DNA of 64,000 nucleotides. It comes from Schistocephalus solidus. Its lineage: Eukaryota; Platyhelminthes; Cestoda; Diphyllobothriidea; Diphyllobothriidae. The notes beneath the pieces are model-generated. The model saw nothing but the letters and a program-made list of their open reading frames with translations. It was not told where the DNA came from and searched no databases. A program made the translations under genes and the position numbers. How positions within the stretch are numbered: position 1 is the stretch's first letter; every line of letters begins with the position of its first letter. Below are positions 1 through 11,399 of the stretch, one piece after another. The DNA lies in contig WEDG01002917.1 in assembly GCA_017591395.1 (NCBI GenBank), forward strand, positions 1-64,000, written 5' to 3'.

Positions 1-169
1 GGATGGCATTAATGCCATCCCGTCATATTGTTGTGATGTTTGGACGTGACATTTCGGCCGCCGTTTAGGTGAAGGAGCACGCATTTGGATGCATTAAACT
101 TTAAAAACCATCTTTTTGACAAAACGCACAATTTGTTAATTTTCGGTTGTTAATTTTTTGCATCAGCAG

Positions 170-897
170 CACAGTGGAGTTAGCTCCATACTTTTATGTC
201 ATCTGCGAACATAATAGCATCACAATTTAATTCTTAGTGCAAACATTTACATAAATTATGAAAAGGAGTGGGCCTAAAACAGAACCCAGTAGGGCCACAC
301 TTTCAACGATTGTCTATTTCGAGATAGAATTACCAATAACGACTAACTGCACTCTGTAGGACAAGCAACTCCTGATTCATTTAAACATCCTACCTTGAAC
401 TCCTTCGCCTCACATCTTTTGTAAATAAAGCCTTAATGGTGCGCTATCAGAGACCTTCTATAAGTCAAAAATATTAAATCTTCTGGGTAACTCTTATCTG
501 TGGCATTTGTCCGTGTCTCGTGCGAGTTAAGAGCATTCGAGGCAAGAGCACCCTGGACGATAGCCGTGTTGAACATCACATAAAATTTGGTTTTTTCGCT
601 GATATAATATTAAATATCTTTCGATAATACGCTGTGTTATTTTATACGTGATGCAAAGATAACGGACAGAACGGTAATTTTCGCAGTCACCTAGTGCACC
701 TCCCTTATAGATCGGGGTGAAGAATGCCCACTTCCGTTGATTGGGAGCTCGCCTTCTTTAACAGTCTTATGGAAGATGATAGAAAGTAGTTCATACAATT
801 TAATACCAAGTTCTCGAAGTGTTAGTGCAGGAATTCTATCCGGCCCAGGCGATTTGGCAGGCTTCACTTGGAGGGATTCGGCCCTAGCTATGGACAA
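170..897 (-). mobile_element. LINE reverse-transcriptase remnant
   Basis: On the minus strand 691-897 encodes KSPGPDRIPALTLRELG and KEGELP, the N-terminal RT blocks of CR1/Jockey-type LINEs. Further on (about 190-230) a frame gives CDAIMFADDIK, the catalytic FADD box. The frame is broken several times, so this is a dead copy. Confidence 0.6.
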
Positions 898-899
898 TG

Positions 900-3260
900 A
901 AAAGTTTACAACCTCTTTTGTGGTGGAGAACGAGGAGGAGAATGCAGGCAGATATAAAGTGTCAAATCAAGAACTGAGGCGTACGATAGGAACGCAAGAC
1001 TTAGATGCAATGAAAAGGCAACAAAGGGAGTCGGCATGAGGGCTGAATTGGAAACATGAGAATGCCATGCATAGGGATAAGAACTCCAGACATATACAGG
1101 TTTGTACAGTTCAATTTATTGAGATGGAAATAGGTATGACCTTTGAACAGATAATTATCGACTAAAAAGTGATGTTTTTTTCTAGAGAAATAGAGTGCGA
1201 TTCGAAATACCAAAGCTGTTCGACAAAGATCGGTCAAACTGTGTGAACTCAACTAATGGTGTTCCTCGGAACGTCAGGTCTTGGGTATCTAAACGTCTCA
1301 GTACCTTAACTAAAACCTTTCTACTCATACAACCAGATGTTCTCTAAATAATTTCCGCCATCGAAAGCCCTGATATTAGAGAAGGTTACTTGATTTGAAC
1401 ATATGTATGTGCACCATTGTTCATCTGCATCCATCTCGGTTGCCGGTTTGGCAGTTCGATACAAAGTTATTTAGAATAATTTTGTCTATTCCGCAAGATC
1501 GTTAAAATTGTCATGGAAATATTGCATGCAAAAAAGGCGTTTGATAAGGACTTCTCTTTGAAAGTCTATGGGGATATCATTCGCTTTCACTTATAAAATG
1601 GCATACGGACGTGGAGGCCACGACTTGCAAAGAACACAATAAAGTGCAGCGTCATGGGATACATATATTTAAGTTTCTACGGCAGAGTCTATCCATGAGG
1701 ACAGCTGTGCGTTTATATATTCCGCAAATATTAAATTTACAAAAGGGGACGATCTTATCTCGGTTTATAAGACAGCTCTAAGCCTCGAACGATAACTGTA
1801 TTTTAATCCTATGCTTACTGGCAACTATCTTCTGAACTTCATGAATGCTAAATGAAACTAAATATGCATATTCGTAAACTAGGTAATCAGATTGGTTTTT
1901 TACACAACAGGTAATAGAAGGGTGAAATGATGCGTCAGAAACAATTCTGGAGGTGACCTCTCTTCAACGCTCAAAAAGGCATTCGAATGATGACGCATTT
2001 GTAATTTGTCTCAAAACTTGAAACGGGATAAAAGATACTCTTACCGCAAAATACAAAGCATACAACTAAAATGCCTTAAATAATTTTGTTGTAATGACAT
2101 TTGACCCAACACGTACAGGCATCCTAAGGTTCACCAAAATATACAGAACACGGTTTAAAAAACAATTGCAGATTGCATTTTAAAAATGTTCATTGCAATG
2201 AATAGTTTATTCATTTTACTTATTTATTTATTTGGTTTATTTATTTATTGCAAGTTTACAGGCAAGGCCAAAAGAGATATAAAGCAGAGGATCGAGTTGG
2301 CAGGGAAGAAACTCCTGATTGTTCCTGTAAGTATTTTTCAGGTGAAAAAACTGCCTCTCAGTAAATGATTAAAATTTGGGACAGGTAAGGGTTGACACAG
2401 GTGCCGGTGTAGTCGTTCTCCGTTCAAAATTATAGATCTTCTATTCTGCACCAGGTAAAGGTGTTTCTGCGAACGGTTGCTCGCTTTCCACTGAGGAATT
2501 AGCCCATTACGGACTACAGAGTCAGCAATATTTCCCTCAGAAGGAAGCCTGACACATGGTTCAGAGTCCATGGACGCCAGCATAATGGAAGAGAGATTCC
2601 ACCGAGTCAGCACCCAAAATTCGTGAGAGGTGTCCTGAATGTAGAAAACAAGTGACAGCTCTCTTAAACAAACGATAGCTTTGCTGAATTTTGATACATC
2701 TGGGTAGCTTACCTCAGATTGTTATGACGTTTACTGAAAAACTGGTGGTATATAACTGTGTGCCAGCTGAAGAAATAAAAATACATCTCGATAACTGGTG
2801 CACCGAAAAAGTTGAGTTGCCTCAGAGTATTATGTGAGCTAAGGTTACGACTGCTAAAAATTTGAAACAGTAAAATAGTCCCTTCTGTAACCAGCGAACC
2901 CACAACAGGTTGAGATCAGTAAGTTCACAGCGTTTTTGGTAGGACAGGTTAGGGTGTTCGGAATAGGAGACTCTTTAACTAAAGAAATGTTGGAACGATT
3001 CTTTATTCTTCCGTTTACTTGCGCACAGAAGGCTTAATAGAAACGGGCAGCATTCCGGACTACGCCTGACATAAATTTTATAGAGGCTGGCTCTAATATT
3101 GACTGTTTTAAAATTTCAGAGAATAAACCCAGCAGTTTGGCATGCTTTCGAGAAAATCAAGGTGCAGTTCTCTGGTAGATTAAGACCACTAGAATATGAT
3201 ATGCGTAGACCCTTTTTAACTCTGGGCACATTTAGTTCGTGACCATCTGTGGCTGATGAT
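900..3260. other. No recognisable gene
   Basis: AT-rich intergenic sequence with frequent stops. The only item I recognise is a copy of the LINE 3'-end motif near 1,105-1,150 (TTCAATTTATTGAGATGG), which suggests another 5'-truncated minus-strand LINE. Confidence 0.5.
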
Positions 3261-3268
3261 TGTTGCCA

Positions 3269-4390
3269 CTACACACAACATAGCATTTTTGCCATGAAAG
3301 AGAATGGCACCATGTGCGAAACCACGAAGTGAAGGTCTGAAGATCCTATTTTAAAGAGATCAAGCACAATGTTGTGATTGGCTGGTTTATATCGATAGGC
3401 AGCTTTTAAATCTTGAGCGTACATAAAGAATCTACTAATGGCAAAATAAAAGCAGACCGAGAACCCTATCCTGAATAAATACACTCCTTATATGTTTTGG
3501 GTTGGATATAACATTGTAAATCTTAACCCGTAGTGTGCGTGCATTCAAATAGGAGAAAATAAGTTCAGAAGCTTGTTACCTATGCCGAAAGCGGTAAGTT
3601 TTACCAGAAGATATTTGTCAATATGATCCAAAGCCATAGTAAACTCAAAATAAACCGTTTCAATTGCAAAACCGTTGTCGGTAGATTGTAGCACATGTTC
3701 AAAGAAACAGAGCTGGCCGGTGTCCCAATATCTTTTTTTTCGAGGAACCCATCCTTATGCATCAGTTTGTCGTTGATCGAGGTCTCCATGATCTTTGAGG
3801 CTGTGGAAAGTGGATTTATTGGCCTAAGATCGTCGAATGACGTAGATAGGCCGTGTTTGGGTATAAGGATAATGTACGATTCCTCCCATAGACTAGGGAA
3901 GATTCCGCTTTCAAGAGCAAGATTAAATATCTTATACAGAAAGGACGGAAATAGATCATTTGCATCAGGCTTAAGAACGCTGACCGGGACGCCATCTGGT
4001 CCAGGACTGTAAGATTGACGAAAACGCCAAATGGCTACGGTCACGTCAAGGAGGGTAAAATTATGATTTTGAGGACGGTACTGATCCATAGCCGGATGGT
4101 CGGAAAGGAAGCGATCGAATGTTCACTAAAAGGTCTGGACAAGAAAGCATTGAAACTATCGACCGTAAAATTAGCATCAGCTATGGGGTTTCCGAAGGTA
4201 TCTGGAAGTATGTGATGCAGCGTTTTCCCTGCGGTTTTACTGTGCGCGAAAAGAGTTTCGCAACATTTCACGAAGGGTTTTCGGAAAAGTTGATCTCATT
4301 GGCTAGTTGTTTTTTTCAGGCAGCCACTTAGCCAGCTCAAATATTACTTGCGTCAAGGGCAGGATGGAAGTTTCGTTTTGTAGATGACAA
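3269..4390 (-). mobile_element. LINE reverse-transcriptase remnant
   Basis: Minus strand: ANFTVDSFNAFLSRPF (linker, about 4,100-4,220), then RFRQSYSPGPDGVPVSVLK and LWEESYIILIPKHG with DDLRPI (3,601-4,089), then in another frame FMYAQDLKAAY (3,269-3,484), where the catalytic YADD has become YAQD. Domain order is right but frames are interrupted and the catalytic site is mutated, so it is inactive. Confidence 0.7.
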
Positions 4391-6070
4391 CGACGGGGAA
4401 GTCTACGCAGTCTACGGAGGAAGGATTAAGGGAGGTAGACTTCATCCTTGACATTAACTATTTTCTTATGGGGAACAAAACGAGAAACGAGTGAACCTAT
4501 AACTTGGTACAGTGTATCAGTACAAACATTTACATCCAAAGATAGGAAGAAATCAGACTAATCGTTGGAATTAAGATGTGTCAGTAAACCCCCATATTTG
4601 CTTATCGGAAATCACGGGAAGAACTTTATTTTTTGGTAAACGTTTCATCAGTCTCTAGTTCTAGTTTAGAAAAAAAATTTATGGCATGGTCAGAACTCGT
4701 AAGTGAGACTAAAGGTGACAGTGACAATGGCTGCCAACCTCTTCAGAAAATAAGCTCAATTATTTTTGATCCTCAGGTGGGAAAATTAACTACCTGGTAC
4801 AAAATGCCGATATCTATGACCTCCAGTAAGCCTTCGACTTTGCTGGATGAGAAGGTGGAAACGCTTAAACTTCAAGAAGATTGAAGTCATCAGCAATCAA
4901 GCAGTACTTCAAATTTAAGGCAGCTGCGGCGTGAAATGTCGGCGGGAGACGGAGATCGTAATCCTCGCTGGCGTTGGGTTTACAATACACGCAACCAACG
5001 AGTAAAGACTAGTTGTCCTCTAGAACAACACGGAGACAAAAGCTCTCTTTTAACGCGGTAAACCGTCAAAAGTACAATGGCAGAAATGTAAGTGGTTGCT
5101 TAACATAGATTCAGCTTCCTCCGCACGGCCCTCGTGTCGATCATTCCGAATGTTGGCGTAGTCTAGACTACAGAGTTCAAAGTTGGCTACGCAGACTGTT
5201 GACCATGTCTCTGTTTATATATATGTATATTTTGAAGGGTTACAGGCATTGCCCTTGATGACCCTATTAATGTTAAGTTATCATTGCATGTGTACAGTCA
5301 ATATAAAATGTTGCACATTTTAAAATGTTTGAGTCAAAGCATAAGATAACTTCAAATGTGTTTTCACAGCCATAGGCGAAACATTGTGGAAGAAAAGTAG
5401 AGCCCGAAAGATTTTAAAAGGCTGGTTTTAAGAAATCATGCTGTGACAGTCGTCTTTTGTCAAATATAATGCAATCAAGCCTTCTTTTAAAATCAATAAT
5501 GCTTTCAGAGGTAAACATCTCGCTTGGTAACTATTACAATGTCTGAAATATGGACGTAAACCGGATTCTGGAGCGAAGGCATCCATTAAAGCAGAGATCT
5601 TGCATTTAAAATGAACAGTTTAAGGAGGCACGTTTTTGGTTTCTGAGACGAGACAGTTAGCTTGTCAGAGTGACTGCCTTCGGCCAAAAAAATGCACTTT
5701 TCCCGTGAACTATGTGTCCGTCCCTGATTTGGAGATGTACCTCGCCATTGGTCTTTTATCTTTCCAGTTCTATAATTAATTGTCCCGTTGTCATCCGCTC
5801 TCTTAGCCCGTATTGCGGCTGAAAAAAATTCAGAATGCAGACTCCGTAGGGTTGACTTTCTCTGTAGCAGGAGCTATGCTTGTGCTTTGTTTTCCAAAAT
5901 GATTCTGAGAAACCTTGGTCAAGGATTTGAATCGGTTGTTAGCAGAGCCTTCCCTTTTCTATAAACTTTGAGAATGTGGATGAGCTGGCCATGCGTTAGT
6001 TACATTTTTGCGTACAATTGAAGGAGATATAAGTCACGTTTAACTCACGCCACCTATTATGACTCACTTT
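4391..6070. other. No recognisable gene
   Basis: No supported gene. A weak copy of the LINE 3'-end motif lies near 5,230-5,275 (GGCATTGCCCTTGATGACC). Short open frames here have no family signature. Confidence 0.45.
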
Positions 6071-6074
6071 AAGT

Positions 6075-6700
6075 CACTTTATTGAGGAGATTAGGCTTTT
6101 GACCTTGAGCTCCCTATTCACATATTAAACTGTCAATAGAATAAATGTTAACAATAATAACTCAGACAAATGTAAATATATGGTCATCGTTATGTTTTGG
6201 CTTGGCGCAAGCTGACGCTATTGACATAATTTTCATTGTATATACAATAGATTCTCAGCAAATGAGTATCTAGTTTGCATTTAAATGTGGCAACAGTTTC
6301 TGAATTGACCACCTTGTCGGGGAGTCCGTTCCATGCTCAAACGACCCTCTGCGAAAAGGCGTTCCGACGGAGGTGCATGTGAACCAAATTCCTCTACAGT
6401 TTAATGGATGACAGATTTTCCATCCCAGCCAATTCAAAGACGTCAGCAAAATCTAGGGTACACTCGCGGTCTCTGACAATCCGGTAGGTTTGTATGAGGT
6501 CACCGCGTAGTTGCCTGTAATTTAGAGGAAAAAAATCAAGTTCAGCCAGTCTGGCTTCATAAGGCAGATGACTAAGATTATTGACCATCTTCGTAGCCCT
6601 CGCCTGCACTCCTTCCAGCTGTAGCGTATCCTCCTTAAACCACGGACGCCAGGCCTGGACGGCATATTACAAGTTAAATCGAACAAATGCCACGTCTGAG
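6075..6700 (-). mobile_element. 5'-truncated LINE, C-terminal domain and 3' UTR
   Basis: Minus strand encodes VQARATKMVNNLSHLPYEAR and FPLNYRQLRGDLIQTYRIV, then NAFSQRVV, a stop and AWNGLPDKVVNSETVATFK. This is the C-terminal domain found after RT in the same family as the copy at 6,766-8,210. Its 3' UTR ends with the TTTATTGAGG motif near 6,080. Confidence 0.7.
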
Positions 6701-6765
6701 CGCAAATAAGACCTGTGTCGCGCGTTCAGCTGCCTTTAAACACTTTAGAGATTCAATTCAATTCA

Positions 6766-8210
6766 ATTCAATTTATTGAGGGAAATAGGCATGGGCCTTT
6801 GAGTACCCTATTTGTAACGTAAAATTAAGTGCGGTATACAGAGAAACCATGTGGGTTGCAAAGGTACAAAAGGCGGTCATAAAATATGACAAGTGGTGCA
6901 CGACTCTCGAGGGTTAAGATAATTTCCTCATCGCTCAGGCTCGGTGCGGAACATAAAACGGTCAAGGTTCCTTTTAAAGCTTTCCAGCGATGGTGACATC
7001 ACAACGTCTTCAGGGAGGGCATTGCATGGTTTAACCAGTCTGACAGAGAAGGAGAACTTGCGCACGTCCAATCTCGCCGGCTGGACACGCAGTTTCAATG
7101 GGTGACCTCGGAGATGGGTCGTGGTGGCAAACTCAAAGAAGTCCGAGAATTCCAGGCAATAATCCAATCCCTTCACAATGCGGAATGTCTGCAGGAGATC
7201 ACCACGCATTTGCCTATAACTCAAATGGAACAGATTAAGATTCATTAGGCGCATTGGATATGGCAAGGAGCTTTGACTTCTAACCATTTTGGTGGCTTTC
7301 CTCTGTACTCTTTCGAGGCAGTTCTGATCTTGAACTGTCCAGGGTTTCCAGGCGTGCATAGCATATTCAAAATGCGACCTAATGAATGTTCCAAAAAGTC
7401 TTAGTGAAAAAGATCTTCATCGAAATCCAAAAAGGTTCGTCTGATGGCATGCAACACCGAAATTGCGCTCTTCGCCACTTTCAAGCAGTGAGACGATGGT
7501 TTTAAGGTGGTGGTCGTCAGCACACCAAGGTCCTTTTGGGTTTCCACGTCTTTTAAGGCTTCACCGTTGAGAAAGTAACTTCTACTTACAGCAAATCCAG
7601 ATGGGTTGCCTAAGCGAAGTACTGTACACTTATCGACGTTGAACCGCAAAAGCCAATGATTCGACCACTCCTCCAACCGAGTTAGGTTGATCTGCAGTTT
7701 ATCTTCGTCAGCAGGGCTCTGGATTACATTCCAGATTTTAATGTCATCGGCAAACATTGCTGCTTCACAGTCAAGATTCCTGACACAATCGTTTACGTAT
7801 ATTAAAAACAGTATTGGCCCTAGTACTGAGCCCTGAGGAACCCCACTCTCGACCGCAGCAGAACTTGACCTCTCTTGGCCGATGCACACAACCTGGCGCC
7901 GATCCACGAGGAAGTTTTCAATCCACTTGAGGAAGTTACCTCTGATTCCAATTCTTTCTAGCTTGTACAGCAGTCTCTCGTGCGGCACAGTATCGAAGGC
8001 CTTTTGAAAGTCAATGAAGGCAATGTGAACCGCGTGTCTATCTTCAAGTGCTTGGATCCACCTCTGGAGCGAAACCAGCAAATTCGTTGTGCATGATCTT
8101 CCTTTTCTGAACCCGTGTTGACAGCTTGATAACAAATTATGAGTCTCTAGGAATTTCACCAATTCGCTCTTGATGATCCTTTCCATAATCTTGCCAAGGA
8201 TGCATGTCAA
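6766..8210 (-). mobile_element. Best-preserved LINE copy: RT core, C-terminal domain and 3' end
   Basis: Minus-strand frame 7,401-8,210 reads GFRKGRSCTTNLLVSLQRW, FIDFQKAFDTVPHERLLYKL, GVPQGSVLGPILFLIYVND and MFADDIKIW: RT motifs A to D with an intact FADD. After one break, 6,928-7,359 continues with RKATKMVRSQSSLPYPMRL, RQMRGDLLQTFRIVKGLDY and SFSVRLVKPCNALPEDVV. The 3' end at 6,753-6,780 is a run of ATTCA pentamers on the plus strand. No endonuclease domain is attached, so the copy is 5'-truncated. CR1/Jockey-like by motif. Confidence 0.88.
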
Positions 8211-8212
8211 GC

Positions 8213-8520
8213 TTATGGTTTGAGTGAGGAGTTCATTAGAACACAGAGGTCCTTCTGTGCCTCAACAACTGAACGGGGCTGCCCATTGAGAAGATATTGG
8301 TAGGAATAATCCTCCTCACTGGTCCTACGGGTACGGAGTCTTAGGACAACACACTTCCCAAAGTTAAAATTTAAGAGCCAACAAGCAGAGTGGCTGCTTA
8401 AAACGGTTGAGTCTCTGTTACATTTACATTTGCTAGATTTACTGTTGTAAGCGTTTATTATATTGCCATTTTTGAATGTGAATAGGGAGCTCAAGGGCGA
8501 AAGTACCAATCCCTGAATAA
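8213..8520 (-). mobile_element. LINE fragment (RT palm/thumb), nested against the next copy
   Basis: Minus strand reads FGKCVVLRLRTRRTSEEDY and LLNGQPRSVVEAQKDLCVL, equivalent to the part after FADD in the 6,766-8,210 copy. It starts exactly where that copy is truncated, so the two are independent insertions or a rearrangement. Confidence 0.65.
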
Positions 8521-8529
8521 ATAATTTAA

Positions 8530-9130
8530 AGTGACTTAAAGCAAAGGCAGTTCATTTCAATATATTTAAGGAAAATATGCTTACGACTTTGCACCCCCTA
8601 TTTTCACATATGAATCTCACGAATTAGGAACAATGTAAAGAAAATGCAGTCAAGTGAATTTATTCAGGGTCACATAGTACACTGGTGTCGTAAAGGTTGG
8701 TAGTCACATAGTCCACGTGGGGCTGCAGCATCTGAAAGTCAAGACGAAGTTTGAATGTCTCCACAGTTTGAGAAATTACAAATGCCACGAGTAGGATATA
8801 CCACGGATCCACGACGCGGTTGGAGAAAAAATACTTCCTCAAATGCAATTTTCTTTGCGGAACAATTAGTTTGAGTAGATGGCCCCGATGATAAGTTGTA
8901 GTGGCGAGTTATAAAAATTCATCAAATGAAAGTCCACAGTGCAGGCAACGCACGATACGGAACTTTTGTATTAATTCTTCACGTAACTTTCCATAACTTC
9001 GAGCATAACGATTGAATCTGATAAGGCGCCTTTCACTCTTACCAATTTTCTAGTTAGCCATTGTACCCTTTCGATAGGCTGATAAGCTTGCTATATTCCT
9101 GGTCTCCAGGCCTGGATCGCGTCTTTAATA
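8530..9130 (-). mobile_element. 5'-truncated LINE, C-terminal domain and 3' UTR
   Basis: Minus strand reads MHLRKYFFSNRVVDPWY and TVETFKLRLDFQM, the same C-terminal domain as above but diverged. A 3'-end motif lies near 8,555-8,600. The opposite end (9,060-9,130) still shows the conserved Gln-Arg-rich block in broken frames. Confidence 0.6.
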
Positions 9131-9389
9131 TGCGGCCTTACGAACGTACCAAATAATCTAGAATTTAGAATTAATAATTTAGAATTTATATTTGGTTAGC
9201 ACTGGCAAGGCAATGTCTTAACAAAGATTAGTAACGAAATAAAGTTATGAAAATGTGTGCAGATAAAATGTTCAAATACATAATAATGTAGACGGAACTT
9301 GTTCTGCTAGGACAACAGTTAGCGATGATTTGAAAAAAATGATGAACTAGAAAAAATAGGCAGTTAAAAAATTCCTACCTAAATATGGA

Positions 9390-9540
9390 GGCAGAGTTCA
9401 AAAGGCCCCCATTTTCGAATAGACGGTAGGAGAAAAAACTGCTTATCAAGATAAGGTCAGGGGGCAGAGTTCAATAGGCCTTAATTTGCGAATAGAAGGT
9501 AGGAGAAAAAACTGCTTAGCAAGATAATGTCAGGTGGTAG
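9390..9540. repeat. Two-copy tandem duplication, 73-base unit
   Basis: The segment starting GGCAGAGTTCAAAAGGCC at 9,390 is repeated from 9,463 as GGCAGAGTTCAATAGGCC, with the shared core GGTAGGAGAAAAAACTGCTT. On the minus strand it gives SSFFSYRLF, reminiscent of the LINE C-terminal domain, so it may be a duplicated LINE scrap. Confidence 0.65.
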
Positions 9541-10009
9541 AGTAGGGTAATACTACAGTAGCATTTCAGAATGAGATAATGAAACGTCGAGATGATGCGT
9601 TCTTGATCACTTAGGCGCATGAAACAAAATCTCAAGAAAATGGGTCAATGAACTTAAGTCCTCAGCATCTAAGGATCCAGAATTGAATTCTGATGATGTT
9701 TAGTATCCAAAGTAACGGCAGCATTTAAGACTGTGGACCACCAAACGTGTACGTCCGAATGACTTCATCGTTTGGATGACTGGTGATATAAGGAGACATC
9801 ATGGTTCATGGGCGACTCGAGGTAGCAAAAAATAGTTTCAAGAGAGTCACTTTAATTCCCGATGGTCCTTTCTCCTAGTTATGAGGAAAGCTTCTGGGAA
9901 ATGATGAGGAAAATAAGAGCTTAATAGAATCAGTGTTAAGATAAATGTGTAGTCTTTGCTTGAATGCAGATAGACTTGTTAACGATCTTATTTCAATTCG
10001 CAAGTTATT

Positions 10010-10440
10010 CTAAAGAAAACTATACCTAGAAGCACAGAAGAGAGAGTGTTTACACGTGGAGGATGCAGGGGGAGGTATAATTAGTGCAGCATTTCTTAGG
10101 TGAAAAGGAAGACTAACGGGGGTAATGACAGAAAGCTTGGGGAAAAGGATACAAAAGCCTGCTTCCGTTCTCCTGACCAAAATAAATCTTACCTCGTTAG
10201 CTGGCATCTTGTTGAGTAGGAAGTAGTTGAAAGAGTCGGAAACAGGCATGTTTTGTGAAATGTATTTGGACATTTTCAATTTTTGAACGGCTAGATTCGT
10301 TCATTAAACCGAAGAAAGGGCAGCAAAATTCAAGAATGGGAAGTAAAAACATACGATAAAGTCTTAATTGAATTTCTGGAAGGTATACATTATAAGAAAT
10401 AAAGTCGCAAATCTGAGCAGCTTTGGCCGTCATTCTATCG
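10010..10440 (-). mobile_element. LINE C-terminal remnant (second LINE family)
   Basis: Minus strand 10,197-10,433 reads LRLYRMFLLPILEFCCPFF and SRSKIENVQIHFTKHAC, the post-RT domain of a YADD-type LINE, continuing in another frame to 10,010. Lies just downstream of the RT piece at 10,513-10,803 and is probably the same insertion. Confidence 0.6.
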
Positions 10441-10512
10441 GCATGAGGCGAAAGATCTAATTTGTTGGTGTCTAAGTCCTTGTTAGAGGAACATTAAATC
10501 ATAGGTCAACCT

Positions 10513-10803
10513 TCAAAAAAAAAGGGGCTGCGGCAGCCTTAGAGGCCCAAAACTCATGTAGCGACCCTTAGAATGTGAGAACTCCATAAGCCATGTGGAG
10601 TTCCACACCGAAAGAGCGTCTAAGTTCGAATGAATTTGTTCTAGGCCTCGTTCTTTCGTAGAGTTATTGAAGGAATACACGCATTTGAGGTCATCAGCAT
10701 AAGTAAAAGATTGAGAATGTTTAACTTTCGCTGAAATATCATTTATATACAGTAAGAAAAACAAAGGACCTAATACGGTACCTATAAAAGCAATCCTTGT
10801 CAA
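10513..10803 (-). mobile_element. LINE RT fragment with YADD box (second LINE family)
   Basis: Minus strand reads VLGPLFFLLYINDISAKV and FTYADDLKCVY, then NLDALSVWNSTWLMEFSHSK. The active-site YADD is intact but the fragment is short. Distinct from the FADD family by sequence. Confidence 0.72.
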
Positions 10804-11390
10804 AAACTGTAAATAACAACTTGATTGTGTACAGTAGTGACTTTGCGGCTTTAGCCACCTTGCGAAATTGTGTAGAAGACTTTAGGTTGTCTGTCATTCC
10901 AACTTCGATGTGTTTCTGATTTTTGCCTCTCGGATTGGGATTCCTTTCAAATGGTAGCGTTGCGTATAAGGAACCGGATTTCGATTTCCCTGACGCAACA
11001 TTGAACATTTGTTCGATTTGATGGATAGTAGCTGTCTGCGGGGCCACGCCTCCAGTCGGCGAAGATTTTCTTTGAAGTCGGCCTCATCGGCATCATTTTG
11101 AAGGATTTTCCAGATTTTTTATCATCCACAAACATGGCAAACTCGCTTTCAAACTTCTCCACACAAGCATAAACAAACAGGGGAAAGCCGGTCGGGCTGA
11201 GAACAGAATCTTGGGGACTCCACTCTCTATGACTCTGTGCTAAGATATCTCGCTCCGTACACTGATAATTTGACCAATGAGAAAATTGACGATGAACTTG
11301 AGAAGTTTGCCTCGGATGCCCATCATTATCAACTTGTACAGGAGACGCTTTTGTGGCAGTAAAACAATTCGTGCAAGGATGTAATCCTCA
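10804..11390 (-). mobile_element. LINE RT remnant of the FADD family
   Basis: Minus-strand pieces match the 6,766-8,210 copy: FAMFVDDKKSGKSF in place of MFADDIKIW, and FRKVAKAAKSLLYTIKLLF in place of the KVAKSAISVLHAIRRTF region. Several frame changes; the catalytic box is altered (FVDD). Confidence 0.6.
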
Positions 11391-11399
11391 CCCATTTAG

